DNA of 34,613 nt from contig CAMYZQ010000006.1 of NCBI GenBank assembly GCA_947303895.1, positions 1 to 34,613 on the forward strand, written 5' to 3'. Source of the DNA: an uncultured Bacillota bacterium. Its GTDB lineage: Bacteria > Bacillota_I > Bacilli_A > RF39 > UBA660. The first letter of the stretch is position 1; each line of letters starts with the position of its first letter. This document shows, in pieces, positions 25,201-32,947 of the stretch. The notes beneath the pieces are model-generated. The model did not search any database. It was not told the origin of the DNA and saw only the letters and a list, made by a program, of their open reading frames with translations. The position numbers were made by a program, and so were the translations under genes.

Positions 25201-26167
25201 TAGTACAATAACTATTAATAAAAGAAGTTTAATTAAACCAACTAAAACTAAGAGTAGTTATTTATTTACTGGTAGTGAAGTTGATTTCAGTGTAAATTTC
25301 TTTAATGATAATTGGTCTGAATGGATGATGAAAACAGGTACTTATTCAGCAACAACTGTTGGTGAATATGTAGCTGAAGTTGCCTTATTAGATTCCGTTA
25401 ATACAGAGTGGGCAGATGGAACTACTGCTAATGTTTCATTTACTTGGTATATTACTCAATCACAAGCGGCTAATCCAGTAATTACTAATTATACTGGTGC
25501 TTATGATGGACAACCACATTCGATAACTGTTGAGAATCCATCTTATGGAACAATATTCTATTCAACAAATTATAATACTCCAGGAGTAGATACTGTATGG
25601 TCAACAACTAATCCTACAAGAACTAATGTTGGATATACTAATGTATATGTATATATTAAAGGTGATTCAAATCATACAGATTCGCAAGTAGTAATGGGAA
25701 CAATAACTATTACTGATGCAGTACCTGATTATAATATAGATAATTATACGGTTGATGAAAATAATGATTTCATTACTGGTATAACTGTTGGTACAGAATT
25801 AGAAACATTTATTAGTAATATTACACTTGGAACTGGTTATAGTGTTGTTGTTGATACTAAAACAGTCGATGGAAAACAAATTTTATATACTGGTGGTAAA
25901 ACAACAATTAAGCAAGGAAATGCAGTAGTTGCAGTGTTTACTAATGTTGTTAGTGGTGATTCAAGTGGAGATGGAAAAGTTAATTATCTTGATTATGTAT
26001 ATGTATATAATCATATTCAAAAAACTAAACATCCAGAATCAAATAAACAATTACTTGTTGGTGCATATCTAAAAGCTGGTGATATGTCTAATGATAATAA
26101 TATTACATATTTGGATTATGTATTCATATATAATAAGATTAAAGAATTAAAAGGAGGAAATAATTAA
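22292..26167 (+). CDS. Secreted modular protein: Ig-like repeats, cell-wall-binding repeats, C-terminal dockerin
   Basis: Exported 1291-residue protein. Signal peptide 1-24 (cleavage near VKA-EG). Modules, in order: C (about 25-97), B (98-171) and A (172-250); choline/glucan-binding-type repeats (about 257-590: GWYDDG, YYYFSEE, YYFDNDG, TGW...); then C (591-664), B (665-740), A (741-819), B (820-896), A (897-977), B (978-1056), A (1057-1141). The A module carries YDGxxHS and ends in a TITI strand; B carries YSG and EW-DGT; C carries a Cys pair. Residues 1142-1221 are a spacer domain. The C-terminus is a type I-like dockerin with two loops, GDSSGDGKVNYLDYVYVYN (1222-1240) and GDMSNDNNITYLDYVFIYN (1263-1281). 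Dockerins bind cohesins; no cohesin is seen in the window. No LPXTG or membrane anchor is present. AGGAG before the start. The stop overlaps the next ATG. Confidence 0.9.
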   Translation: MKKKILGIFLSVFAFVLVPNIVKAEGTVVKPTTDMCSGAVYTGEEQSLTSAALTGYHWVNNMETDAGTYTVTAVLDEGYEWDDNSSSNIDISCSIARAKLTLPTLDEDEYVFSGSSIYPVFIGFDDTKMDMSGNLYASLPSEYVTNISPKLNYEWQDGSITAEAYTWHIIKGTPTTPVVTSYEGTFDGQPHTVTVSGIDSLIALYSTDQSSWDTTIPTLTNIGSITVYVKTQSNSVFNESAVASGTVTILQGDPNDNGWYDDGTYKYYYVDGSPVTGLRHLPRLGSSDPNEYTYYYFSEETESLGRMVTDSWIETNNSKYYFDNDGAAVTGWYQEVSTTDFYYFGSDCKMVMGLQYLPNKDDNTVSNYYYFDGLGSNTPGLMVTNTWIALPEGTFYMTSDGTPKTGWYDDGSAVYYFDNDGILTTGLFTDTDDRTYYFSEESENIGHMLTGLQVVGDNVYYFADDDDNANNIKKGEAITGWKTVNGYKYYFRTATDTPTVGAKGTGVTGFVELDSENYYFRATHEDLSSGPLGSMFKGFAVINNEKYYFRITEDEISTGSEGSMLKSACVTVDNGYYCFDENGDLESQIISIAKPTDSRCNLGLVYDGTNKNLISDASLDVGFTWSNYTEVNAGEYTIIATLNDDYKWDDDSTDPVGIVCSIAKQQLTIPTMAVSDFDYSGYLITPILANFNNYVMNIEGNESAIEAGEYASTVSLKFPSNYEWADGTDTPIEFSWKIEKINYAAPIVEPYLGTYDGEEHSVTATGDGTLEYSTDNILWSTDEIKYSDASDSPYPVYVRVKADNNHNASQSVESSITINKIVVNFPVLVTSLFNYTGEDINPELTGVDMNYMTVSGETIGKNAGEYDIMVSLKDRTNTVWEDNTDGSHFLKWKIAKVTGGAPTVGPYVGTYDKQPHSIEAIGSGELEYSLDITDENGWSDENPTKVDAGVYTIYVRTKGDENHEPSESVSSTITINKRSLIKPTKTKSSYLFTGSEVDFSVNFFNDNWSEWMMKTGTYSATTVGEYVAEVALLDSVNTEWADGTTANVSFTWYITQSQAANPVITNYTGAYDGQPHSITVENPSYGTIFYSTNYNTPGVDTVWSTTNPTRTNVGYTNVYVYIKGDSNHTDSQVVMGTITITDAVPDYNIDNYTVDENNDFITGITVGTELETFISNITLGTGYSVVVDTKTVDGKQILYTGGKTTIKQGNAVVAVFTNVVSGDSSGDGKVNYLDYVYVYNHIQKTKHPESNKQLLVGAYLKAGDMSNDNNITYLDYVFIYNKIKELKGGNN

Positions 26168-27129
26168 TGAAAAAGTATTTAATATATGTTTTGACATTAG
26201 TAATTTTATTATTTCCAAAAATAGCCTATGCTGCGGGTGACATGTCCGTTTCTACTAGTTCTCTAACAATAGAAGTTGGAAGTTCTAAGACGTTTAATAT
26301 TAGTGCTACAAATACTATAGGTGATGCAAGTATAAGTTCTGGAAATACTACAGTTGCATCTGTTAGTACGGGTTATTGGGGAACAGGTATGGTTGAAGAA
26401 AATACAACTAAATCCGGAAGTGTTACGGTTAATGGTAGAAATATAGGAACTACAAATATTCATATTGTATTTGATGGTGCTACATTTGATGGCGAAACAA
26501 TTGGTTATTCTAGGGATATAACTGTTACAGTAATTGCTAAACCAACTCCAACACCAACTCCAAACAATAATAACAACAATAATAATAGCAATAACAATAA
26601 TAACAATAACAATAAAGAAACAAAATCAAGTGATAAAAAACTTAAGAGTTTAACCGTTGAAGGTTATAATCTTGTTAGAGTTGATGATAATAACTATACT
26701 TTATCTGTTAGAAATGAAATTAGTTCTATTAATGTTCAAGCTGCTGCTAATGATTTAAAAGCAAAAGTAGAAGGAACAGGTGTATATGAATTAGTAGTAG
26801 GAGAGAACCCTATTAAAATTACAGTAACAGCTGAAGATGGTTCTAAAAATGAAATTAATATTGTTATTACAAGAGAAGAAGAGGAGAAAAAGGAAGTAAA
26901 ACCTGTTACTCCTGAAAAGAAAGAAACTCCAAAGAAAAATAACAAGAAAAAGATTAATATCACATTAAAAGATTATCTATTATTTGGATCAATACTACTA
27001 AATATATTATTAATAGTAGCTATAATACTTATTAATATTAAATATCGTGCTTTAAAAGAGGCATCTAAGAATATGGTAGTAGATTCAAGAGATTTACCTT
27101 TTGGATATTTAAATGAAAATGGGAAATAA
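26167..27129 (+). CDS. Membrane-anchored Ig-like / cadherin-like surface protein
   Basis: 320-residue exported protein. Signal peptide 1-23 (cleavage near AYA-AG); an Ig-like (Big-type) domain about 25-123; a Pro/Thr then Asn-rich linker (about 125-150, two runs of eight Asn); a cadherin-like beta-sandwich about 157-235 (LKSLTVEGY ... ENPIKITVTAEDGS ... NIVITR), a module common in surface proteins with dockerin or Ig-like partners; a charged linker; one membrane helix at about 270-291; and a short cytosolic tail. The ATG shares one base with the preceding stop (TAATG) and has AAAGGAGG inside the dockerin gene, so both proteins are made together. No recognisable cohesin, but the coupling makes a role in anchoring the dockerin protein plausible. 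Confidence 0.82.
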   Translation: MKKYLIYVLTLVILLFPKIAYAAGDMSVSTSSLTIEVGSSKTFNISATNTIGDASISSGNTTVASVSTGYWGTGMVEENTTKSGSVTVNGRNIGTTNIHIVFDGATFDGETIGYSRDITVTVIAKPTPTPTPNNNNNNNNSNNNNNNNNKETKSSDKKLKSLTVEGYNLVRVDDNNYTLSVRNEISSINVQAAANDLKAKVEGTGVYELVVGENPIKITVTAEDGSKNEINIVITREEEEKKEVKPVTPEKKETPKKNNKKKINITLKDYLLFGSILLNILLIVAIILINIKYRALKEASKNMVVDSRDLPFGYLNENGK

Positions 27130-27143
27130 AATCCCATTTTTTT
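27116..27143 (+). terminator. Intrinsic terminator containing the stop codon
   Basis: AAAATGGGA/TCCCATTTT (27116-27124 with 27132-27140), loop AATAAAA containing the stop codon, T run to 27143. Confidence 0.8.
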
Positions 27144-27144
27144 A

Positions 27145-27153
27145 TGCTATAAT
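27145..27153 (+). promoter_or_regulatory. Extended -10 promoter of the ABC exporter
   Basis: TGCTATAAT (27145-27153), directly after the terminator T run and 29 bases before the ATG. Confidence 0.65.
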
Positions 27154-27182
27154 ATTATAGTAACAATTGAAAGGATACTAAC

Positions 27183-28919
27183 ATGATTAAATTATTAAAG
27201 AACTTTAAATTTAAAGACTGGTTAATAGTTTTAATGTGTATTTTATTAACTTATATTAATGTACAATTAGAACTTAAAATACCAGATTATATGTCTGAAA
27301 TAACTACTTTAATACAAACTAATAGTAGTACTATGTCGCACGATATATTGGTGCAAGGTATGTGGATGACACTATTTGCATTTGGTAGTTTTATATGTGC
27401 AGGTATATCTATTTATTTTGCTTCTAAGTTATCATCTTCATTTAGTTTAAATGTTAGAAGTAAAATATTTAATAAAGTAGAAAGTTTTGGAATAGAAGAA
27501 ATGAAGAAGTTTTCAACTCCTTCATTAATTACTAGAACTACTAATGATATAACTCAAATAGAAATGCTTATAGCTATGGGACTTCATATGATGCTTAGAG
27601 CTCCTATCATGTGTGCATTAGCTATTACTAAGATAGTTAATAAAAGTATTGAATGGAGTATGTTATTAGCTGGTTGTATAGTACTTTTATTATCAGTTAT
27701 ATTAACTATACTTCTTATAGTTTTACCTAAGTTTAAGATTATTCAAAAACTAATTGATAGAATAAATGGAGTAACTAGAGAAAATTTAACTGGTATTAGA
27801 GTTATTAGAGCATTTAATGCAGAAAAGTTTCAAAAAGAGAGATTTGAGAAAGCTAATGATGATCTAACTAAGAATCAATTATTTACTCAAAGAAGTTTAG
27901 CATTTTTAAGCCCTTTAATGAATATAGTTATGCATGGTTTAACATTTGGAATATATATTATAGGAGCTTATTTGATATATAATTCTATGATGAGTGAAAA
28001 GATAGAGTTATTTTCTAACATGGTTGTATTTACTTCATATGGAATGCAAGTAATTATGTCATTTTTAATGCTAGCATTTATATTTATGATAGGACCAAGA
28101 GCAGCTATATCAGCATCTCGTATTAATGAAGTATTAGATGAAGATATTAAGATAAAAGAAGGTACTTATAATAAAGATACTAAAGAACATGGAACAGTTG
28201 AATTTAAGAATGTTTCATTTAAATATCCTGATGCTGATGAATATATATTAGAAAATAATTCATTTAAAGTTAATAAAGGGGAAACTGTTGCATTTATTGG
28301 TTCTACTGGATCTGGTAAAAGTACTCTTATTAACTTAATACCAAGATTATATGATGCTACTTCAGGAGAAGTATTAGTAGATGGTATAAATGTTAAAGAA
28401 TATACATTTAAAAATCTAAATAATAAAGTAGGTTATATACCACAAAAAGCTGTTATGTTTACAGGAACTGTTAAAGATAATATTACTTATGGAGAAACTA
28501 GTAAAAAAGTAACTGAAGATGATATTAATGAAGCTTTAAAAGTGTCTCAAGCAGACTTTGTTAAAAAGCTAGATAAGCAATTAGATTCTCATGTTGCTAG
28601 AGGAGGTACTAATCTTTCTGGTGGTCAAAAACAAAGACTATCTATTGCTAGAACTATAGCTAGACATCCAGAAATATTTATATTTGATGATACTTTCTCA
28701 GCATTAGATTATAAAACTGATTTAAATTTAAGAAAAGAATTAAAGAAATATACTAAAGATTCAACTAATTTAATAGTTGCTCAAAGAATAGGAACTATTA
28801 TGAATGCTGATAAGATATTAGTATTAGATAATGGAAAATGTGTAGGTATGGGTACTCATAAAGAATTATTAAAGTCTTGTGATGTGTATAAAGAAATTGC
28901 CTTATCACAATTAAAGTGA
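27183..28919 (+). CDS. ABC exporter subunit with degenerate ATP site
   Basis: Membrane ATPase of 578 residues with six predicted membrane helices (about 12-320) and a C-terminal nucleotide-binding domain. Walker A GSTGSGKST (373-381) and signature LSGGQ (478-482) are canonical. The Walker B end reads IFIFDD (498-503), with Asp in place of the catalytic Glu, and the switch His is Gln (VAQR, Q534). This is the pattern of the non-catalytic-site subunit of heterodimeric exporters such as TM287/288 or BmrCD. Such exporters move drugs, lipids or peptides; the substrate here is unknown. The partner gene follows after 14 bases. Ends in TGA. Confidence 0.92.
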   Translation: MIKLLKNFKFKDWLIVLMCILLTYINVQLELKIPDYMSEITTLIQTNSSTMSHDILVQGMWMTLFAFGSFICAGISIYFASKLSSSFSLNVRSKIFNKVESFGIEEMKKFSTPSLITRTTNDITQIEMLIAMGLHMMLRAPIMCALAITKIVNKSIEWSMLLAGCIVLLLSVILTILLIVLPKFKIIQKLIDRINGVTRENLTGIRVIRAFNAEKFQKERFEKANDDLTKNQLFTQRSLAFLSPLMNIVMHGLTFGIYIIGAYLIYNSMMSEKIELFSNMVVFTSYGMQVIMSFLMLAFIFMIGPRAAISASRINEVLDEDIKIKEGTYNKDTKEHGTVEFKNVSFKYPDADEYILENNSFKVNKGETVAFIGSTGSGKSTLINLIPRLYDATSGEVLVDGINVKEYTFKNLNNKVGYIPQKAVMFTGTVKDNITYGETSKKVTEDDINEALKVSQADFVKKLDKQLDSHVARGGTNLSGGQKQRLSIARTIARHPEIFIFDDTFSALDYKTDLNLRKELKKYTKDSTNLIVAQRIGTIMNADKILVLDNGKCVGMGTHKELLKSCDVYKEIALSQLK

Positions 28920-28933
28920 GGAGGAATTAAAAA

Positions 28934-30919
28934 ATGCCTAAGATGAATAGAGTAAATGAAAAACCAAAGAATTTATTTGGTTCTTTAAGTAAACTTTTTA
29001 AGGCTTTAAAACCTTGGAAAGTATTAATTATTATATCTGTATTACTTGCTATTATTAGTTCTATTTTTAGTATAATAGCACCTAATAAATTATCTGATTT
29101 AACAGATGAAATAACTGAAGGTATTAAACCTGATACTGATAAGTTAATGGAGATTAATAGTTTAATAACTACTAATTATGGAGGACCTATAGTAATAGAT
29201 GGAACTACTATAACTATAGAAGATCAAGCAAAATATTTAGAAATTGTTTCTACAATAGATATGAATGATAGAAATGATATGCTAAGTAAGTTTGATAAAC
29301 TTCCTGAGAGTATATATAACTTAGTTAAACCTAAAATGAATATAGATAATATTAAAGCTATAGCATTAATATTAATAATTTTATATGGACTTAGTGCTAT
29401 ATTTAGTTATATTCAAGGTTATAGTATGACTACTATAGCTAATAAGTTTGCTAAGAAACTTAGAAGTGATATATCTAATAAAATTAATAGATTACCACTT
29501 AAGTTTTTTGATAGTCATGAAACTGGAGATATTCTTTCTAGACTTACAAATGATGTAGATACTATGTCATTTAATTTAAGTCAGTCTTTAGTATCATTAA
29601 TATCTAATTTAACGCTATTTTTAGGCTCATTAGTAATGATGTTCTATACAAACTATATAATGGCACTAACTGCTATTGGAGCTAGTTTATTTGGCTTTTT
29701 ATTTATGTTTATAATGTTATCTAAATCACAAAAGTATTTTACTAGAAAACAAAAAGAACTTGGTGATTTAAATGGATACATAGAAGAAATGTATTCTGGT
29801 TATATAGTTACTAAAACATGTAATGGAGAAAAAGAAACTAGAAAAGAATTTGATAAATTAAATAATGGTCTATATAAGAGTAATATGATGAGTCAATTCC
29901 TATCTGGAATGATGGGACCATTTATGGGATTTATTAGTAACTTTGGATATGTAGCGGTATGCGTAGTAGGTGCATTACTTGTATCTAAAAACACTATTAC
30001 ATTTGGCGTAATTGTTGCATTTATGATTTATATTAGATTATTTACTAATCCATTAAATCAAATAGCACAAGCTATGACATCAATGCAATCTACTGCAGCA
30101 GCTTCTGAAAGAGTATTTGAGTTCTTAGAAGAAAAAGAAATGAATTCTCAAAAACATATAACTAAGAAATTAGATAAGAATAAAGTTAAAGGTGAAATAG
30201 TATTTGATCATGTTAAATTTGGATATGATGAAGATAAAACTATTATTAAAGACTTTAGTGCTAAAGTAAAACCTGGACAAAAAGTTGCAATAGTTGGTCC
30301 TACTGGAGCAGGTAAAACAACAATGGTTAATTTACTTATGAAATTCTATGAAATTAATTCAGGTGATATTACTATAGATGGTGTATCTATTAATGAATTA
30401 ACTAGAGAAAATATTCATGAACTTTTTTGTATGGTACTTCAAGATACTTGGTTATTTGAAGGTACAGTTAGAGATAATATTAGATATAATAATCTAAAAG
30501 TAACTGACGAAGAAATAATGAAAGTATGTAAGATAGTAGGGGTAGACCACTTTATTAAATCTTTACCTCATGGATTAGACTCTATGATAGAAGATAATGA
30601 AGCAATATCATCTGGTCAAAAACAATTATTTACTATTGCTAGAGGTATGATAGAAGATTCACCATTCTTAATACTAGATGAAGCTACATCTAACGTAGAT
30701 ACTAGAACTGAAGAACTAGTTCAAAAAGCAATGGATAAATTAACTGTAGGTAGAACTTCATTTATAATAGCTCATAGATTATCTACTATTAAAAATGCTG
30801 ATTTAATACTAGTTATGAAAGATGGAAATATAGTAGAAACAGGTAATCATAAAGAATTAATGAAGCAAAATGGATTCTATGCAGAACTATATAATTCACA
30901 ATTTGAAAAAATAAGTTAA
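28934..30919 (+). CDS. ABC exporter subunit, catalytic partner
   Basis: Partner of the preceding subunit, 661 residues. Walker A GPTGAGKTT (455-463), Walker B FLILDE (578-583) with the catalytic Glu, and switch His614 (IIAHRLST) are intact, while the signature is ISSGQ (558-562) instead of LSGGQ. This is the complementary half of an asymmetric dimer: one active ATP site made of this Walker A/B plus the partner's LSGGQ. Between membrane helices 1 and 2 it has an extra hydrophilic segment of about 85 residues (about 52-137), predicted outside the cell, which accounts for the length. Start preceded by GAGGAGGAATT. Terminator at 30918-30946. Confidence 0.92.
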   Translation: MPKMNRVNEKPKNLFGSLSKLFKALKPWKVLIIISVLLAIISSIFSIIAPNKLSDLTDEITEGIKPDTDKLMEINSLITTNYGGPIVIDGTTITIEDQAKYLEIVSTIDMNDRNDMLSKFDKLPESIYNLVKPKMNIDNIKAIALILIILYGLSAIFSYIQGYSMTTIANKFAKKLRSDISNKINRLPLKFFDSHETGDILSRLTNDVDTMSFNLSQSLVSLISNLTLFLGSLVMMFYTNYIMALTAIGASLFGFLFMFIMLSKSQKYFTRKQKELGDLNGYIEEMYSGYIVTKTCNGEKETRKEFDKLNNGLYKSNMMSQFLSGMMGPFMGFISNFGYVAVCVVGALLVSKNTITFGVIVAFMIYIRLFTNPLNQIAQAMTSMQSTAAASERVFEFLEEKEMNSQKHITKKLDKNKVKGEIVFDHVKFGYDEDKTIIKDFSAKVKPGQKVAIVGPTGAGKTTMVNLLMKFYEINSGDITIDGVSINELTRENIHELFCMVLQDTWLFEGTVRDNIRYNNLKVTDEEIMKVCKIVGVDHFIKSLPHGLDSMIEDNEAISSGQKQLFTIARGMIEDSPFLILDEATSNVDTRTEELVQKAMDKLTVGRTSFIIAHRLSTIKNADLILVMKDGNIVETGNHKELMKQNGFYAELYNSQFEKIS

Positions 30920-30946
30920 AAAGAGAAAATTATTTCTCTTTTTTTT
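30918..30946 (+). terminator. Intrinsic terminator after the ABC operon
   Basis: 11-bp stem AAAAAGAGAAA/TTTCTCTTTTT (30918-30928 with 30933-30943), 4-base loop, T run to 30946. Confidence 0.8.
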
Positions 30947-30952
30947 ATTTTA

Positions 30953-30961
30953 TGTTATAAT
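30953..30961 (+). promoter_or_regulatory. Extended -10 promoter
   Basis: TGTTATAAT (30953-30961), 28 bases before the ATG at 30990. The -35 position is within the preceding terminator. Confidence 0.65.
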
Positions 30962-30989
30962 TTATAGTGTATATAATAGGAGTTGGAAT

Positions 30990-32867
30990 ATGAAAAAGAT
31001 ATTAAGTAGTATTAAAGATTTTTTAGTTAAACACAAATTAATTGTTTTAATCACTTTAGGTGTAATACTTGTTTTAATTGCTTTATTAGTTATACTAAAT
31101 AGATCTAGTGTAGATAAAGTAAAAAGTGTTAGAAAAGTATTATCTAATCGTTATTACAAGATTGAATGTATGAGTGATGATTGTGAATATATTATTGCTT
31201 ATAAGGGAGATTTAATTGGTAAAACTAAGATTAAAATTTTAAATTCTAAAGGTAAAAAAGTAGCAGCTTATACTGAAAAGTTAAACTTAGATAAATTAAC
31301 TATTAGAAATATAACTGCTGTTAATAAGAATTATATTATTTTTGATAAAGCTGATGCTGCCAATAATAAATCTGCAGGTTATGCAATAGCTAAAACTAAT
31401 GGCAAAGAAATATATAGTACTGATAATAAATTAATTGCTTTAAATGATAATTTAATAAGCGAAAAATTAGAAGAATCTTATAATATTTTAAATAAAAATG
31501 GTAAAGTATTATTTACTAATGTTAAAGATATTAAAGGTTATAATGATAATAAGATTTTATCTGCTACTGTTAAGAATGAAGACTATATTATAAATGAAAA
31601 AGGTGAGTTAATTCTTAATGGATATAGTATTGTTAAAGGAGTTAAAGATGAAGAAGATAATACTCTTTATTTAATTCTTCAAGATTCAGGTAAAAATGCT
31701 TATTATTACTATGATATTAAAGATAATAAGATAGTAGGAGATGCATTTAATAGTTATACAAATGGGTCTAATATAGGTGAATTAATTGTTACTAAGAAAA
31801 ATAATAATGACTATATTAAATATATTTTAAAAGCTAATGGTAAAACTGTTAAATTAAGTAATGTATCCTATGATGATTTAAAGTCTATAGATACAAATAA
31901 ATATACTATTGTATATGATAGTTATATTATAAAAGAACAAAGTGCTGTTTTAGTTAGTACTAAAGGTGATAATAAGTTTGGTATTTATAACTTAAAAACT
32001 AATAAATTTACTAAATTATTTGATGGAAGTGCTAGTTCATTAAATAAATTATTATCTAACGAAAAAGCTCTATTTGTAGGAGTAAATTATAACTCTGAAG
32101 ATAGTAATACTATGTATGTTTATGACTTAGTTAATGATAAAAAAGTTTATGAATTAACTAGTAAGGATTTTAGTATTCAATATTATACTAACTATGGTGA
32201 TTATAATGTTGTTAGATACTCATCATCTTCATCTGAAGACTATAAGGGTAAATATGCTGTATATGACAAGAATAATAAAGAAATCTATAGATCTGATAAC
32301 CAAATTGTTGTTGTTGATAAAGACTATGTATTTGGTAAAGAACCATCAAATAGTCAATTAATTCTATTTAATGCTAAGAAAAATAAAGTAATAAATACTG
32401 AAGATACTTTAGCTTCTAGAGTAACTATTGGTAAATCATATTTCTATAAATTTAGTGATAGTGAAAAGACATATTTATATAACTGTAAAGGTGAAAAATT
32501 AAAAACAATTAATATGTCAACTGTATCATTTATTTACAGTACAGATACTATTATTTACATTTACAATAATAAAGTATATATTGTAAACCCAACAGATAAT
32601 AGAACTACAACATATAAATTAAAAGTAAATGAAAGATTAAATGCTAATGATGGTGATTTATTAGCGCCTTATAAAAATACTTTATATATTAATAATCCTG
32701 TAAATAACTATTCTAAAGTAGTAAGTGTTAATGGATTTAGACTTAGAAAAATGAGAAAATCTACTATAGAATCAGTAAATTATAATAAAAAATCTAAGAA
32801 TGTAATTATAGTTACAAAGAAGGTTAAGAAGAATAATAATTTATATGGATTATATATAGGAAAATAG
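30990..32867 (+). CDS. Membrane-anchored extracellular protein, beta-propeller-like
   Basis: Unrecognised 625-residue protein. Basic N-terminus and a single membrane helix (about 15-37), then a large part outside the cell with no further hydrophobic segments. The extracellular part is rich in Lys, Asn, Tyr and short alternating strands with repeated motifs of the type NKNGKVLF, NEKGELIL, DKNNKEIY and YNCKGEKL, each a turn between two strands; this spacing suggests a beta-propeller, but no named family fits. Cys residues in IECMSDDCEY (55-64) could form a disulfide. AGGAG upstream of the ATG. Own promoter and terminator, so a single-gene unit between the exporter and the adhesin-like gene. Confidence 0.78.
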   Translation: MKKILSSIKDFLVKHKLIVLITLGVILVLIALLVILNRSSVDKVKSVRKVLSNRYYKIECMSDDCEYIIAYKGDLIGKTKIKILNSKGKKVAAYTEKLNLDKLTIRNITAVNKNYIIFDKADAANNKSAGYAIAKTNGKEIYSTDNKLIALNDNLISEKLEESYNILNKNGKVLFTNVKDIKGYNDNKILSATVKNEDYIINEKGELILNGYSIVKGVKDEEDNTLYLILQDSGKNAYYYYDIKDNKIVGDAFNSYTNGSNIGELIVTKKNNNDYIKYILKANGKTVKLSNVSYDDLKSIDTNKYTIVYDSYIIKEQSAVLVSTKGDNKFGIYNLKTNKFTKLFDGSASSLNKLLSNEKALFVGVNYNSEDSNTMYVYDLVNDKKVYELTSKDFSIQYYTNYGDYNVVRYSSSSSEDYKGKYAVYDKNNKEIYRSDNQIVVVDKDYVFGKEPSNSQLILFNAKKNKVINTEDTLASRVTIGKSYFYKFSDSEKTYLYNCKGEKLKTINMSTVSFIYSTDTIIYIYNNKVYIVNPTDNRTTTYKLKVNERLNANDGDLLAPYKNTLYINNPVNNYSKVVSVNGFRLRKMRKSTIESVNYNKKSKNVIIVTKKVKKNNNLYGLYIGK

Positions 32868-32888
32868 GCTAAAAAGCCTATTTTTTTT
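32861..32888 (+). terminator. Intrinsic terminator overlapping a stop codon
   Basis: AAAATAGGCT/AGCCTATTTT (32861-32870 with 32875-32884), loop AAAA, T run to 32888. The TAG stop (32865-32867) is in the left arm. Confidence 0.85.
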
Positions 32889-32889
32889 A

Positions 32890-32918
32890 TTGTAAAAATA
32901 CCTTAAAAATGATACAAT
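32890..32918 (+). promoter_or_regulatory. Promoter of the adhesin-like gene
   Basis: TTGTAA (32890-32895), 17-base spacer, TGATACAAT (TACAAT at 32913-32918), about 30 bases before the ATG; GGTGA precedes the start. Confidence 0.6.
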
Positions 32919-32947
32919 TATTATAAGTATAATGGATGGTGAATAGT

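Noticed and set aside
22292-26167. Cellulosome component
   Set aside because: A dockerin is present but no glycoside hydrolase, carbohydrate-binding module of cellulase type or cohesin is seen nearby.
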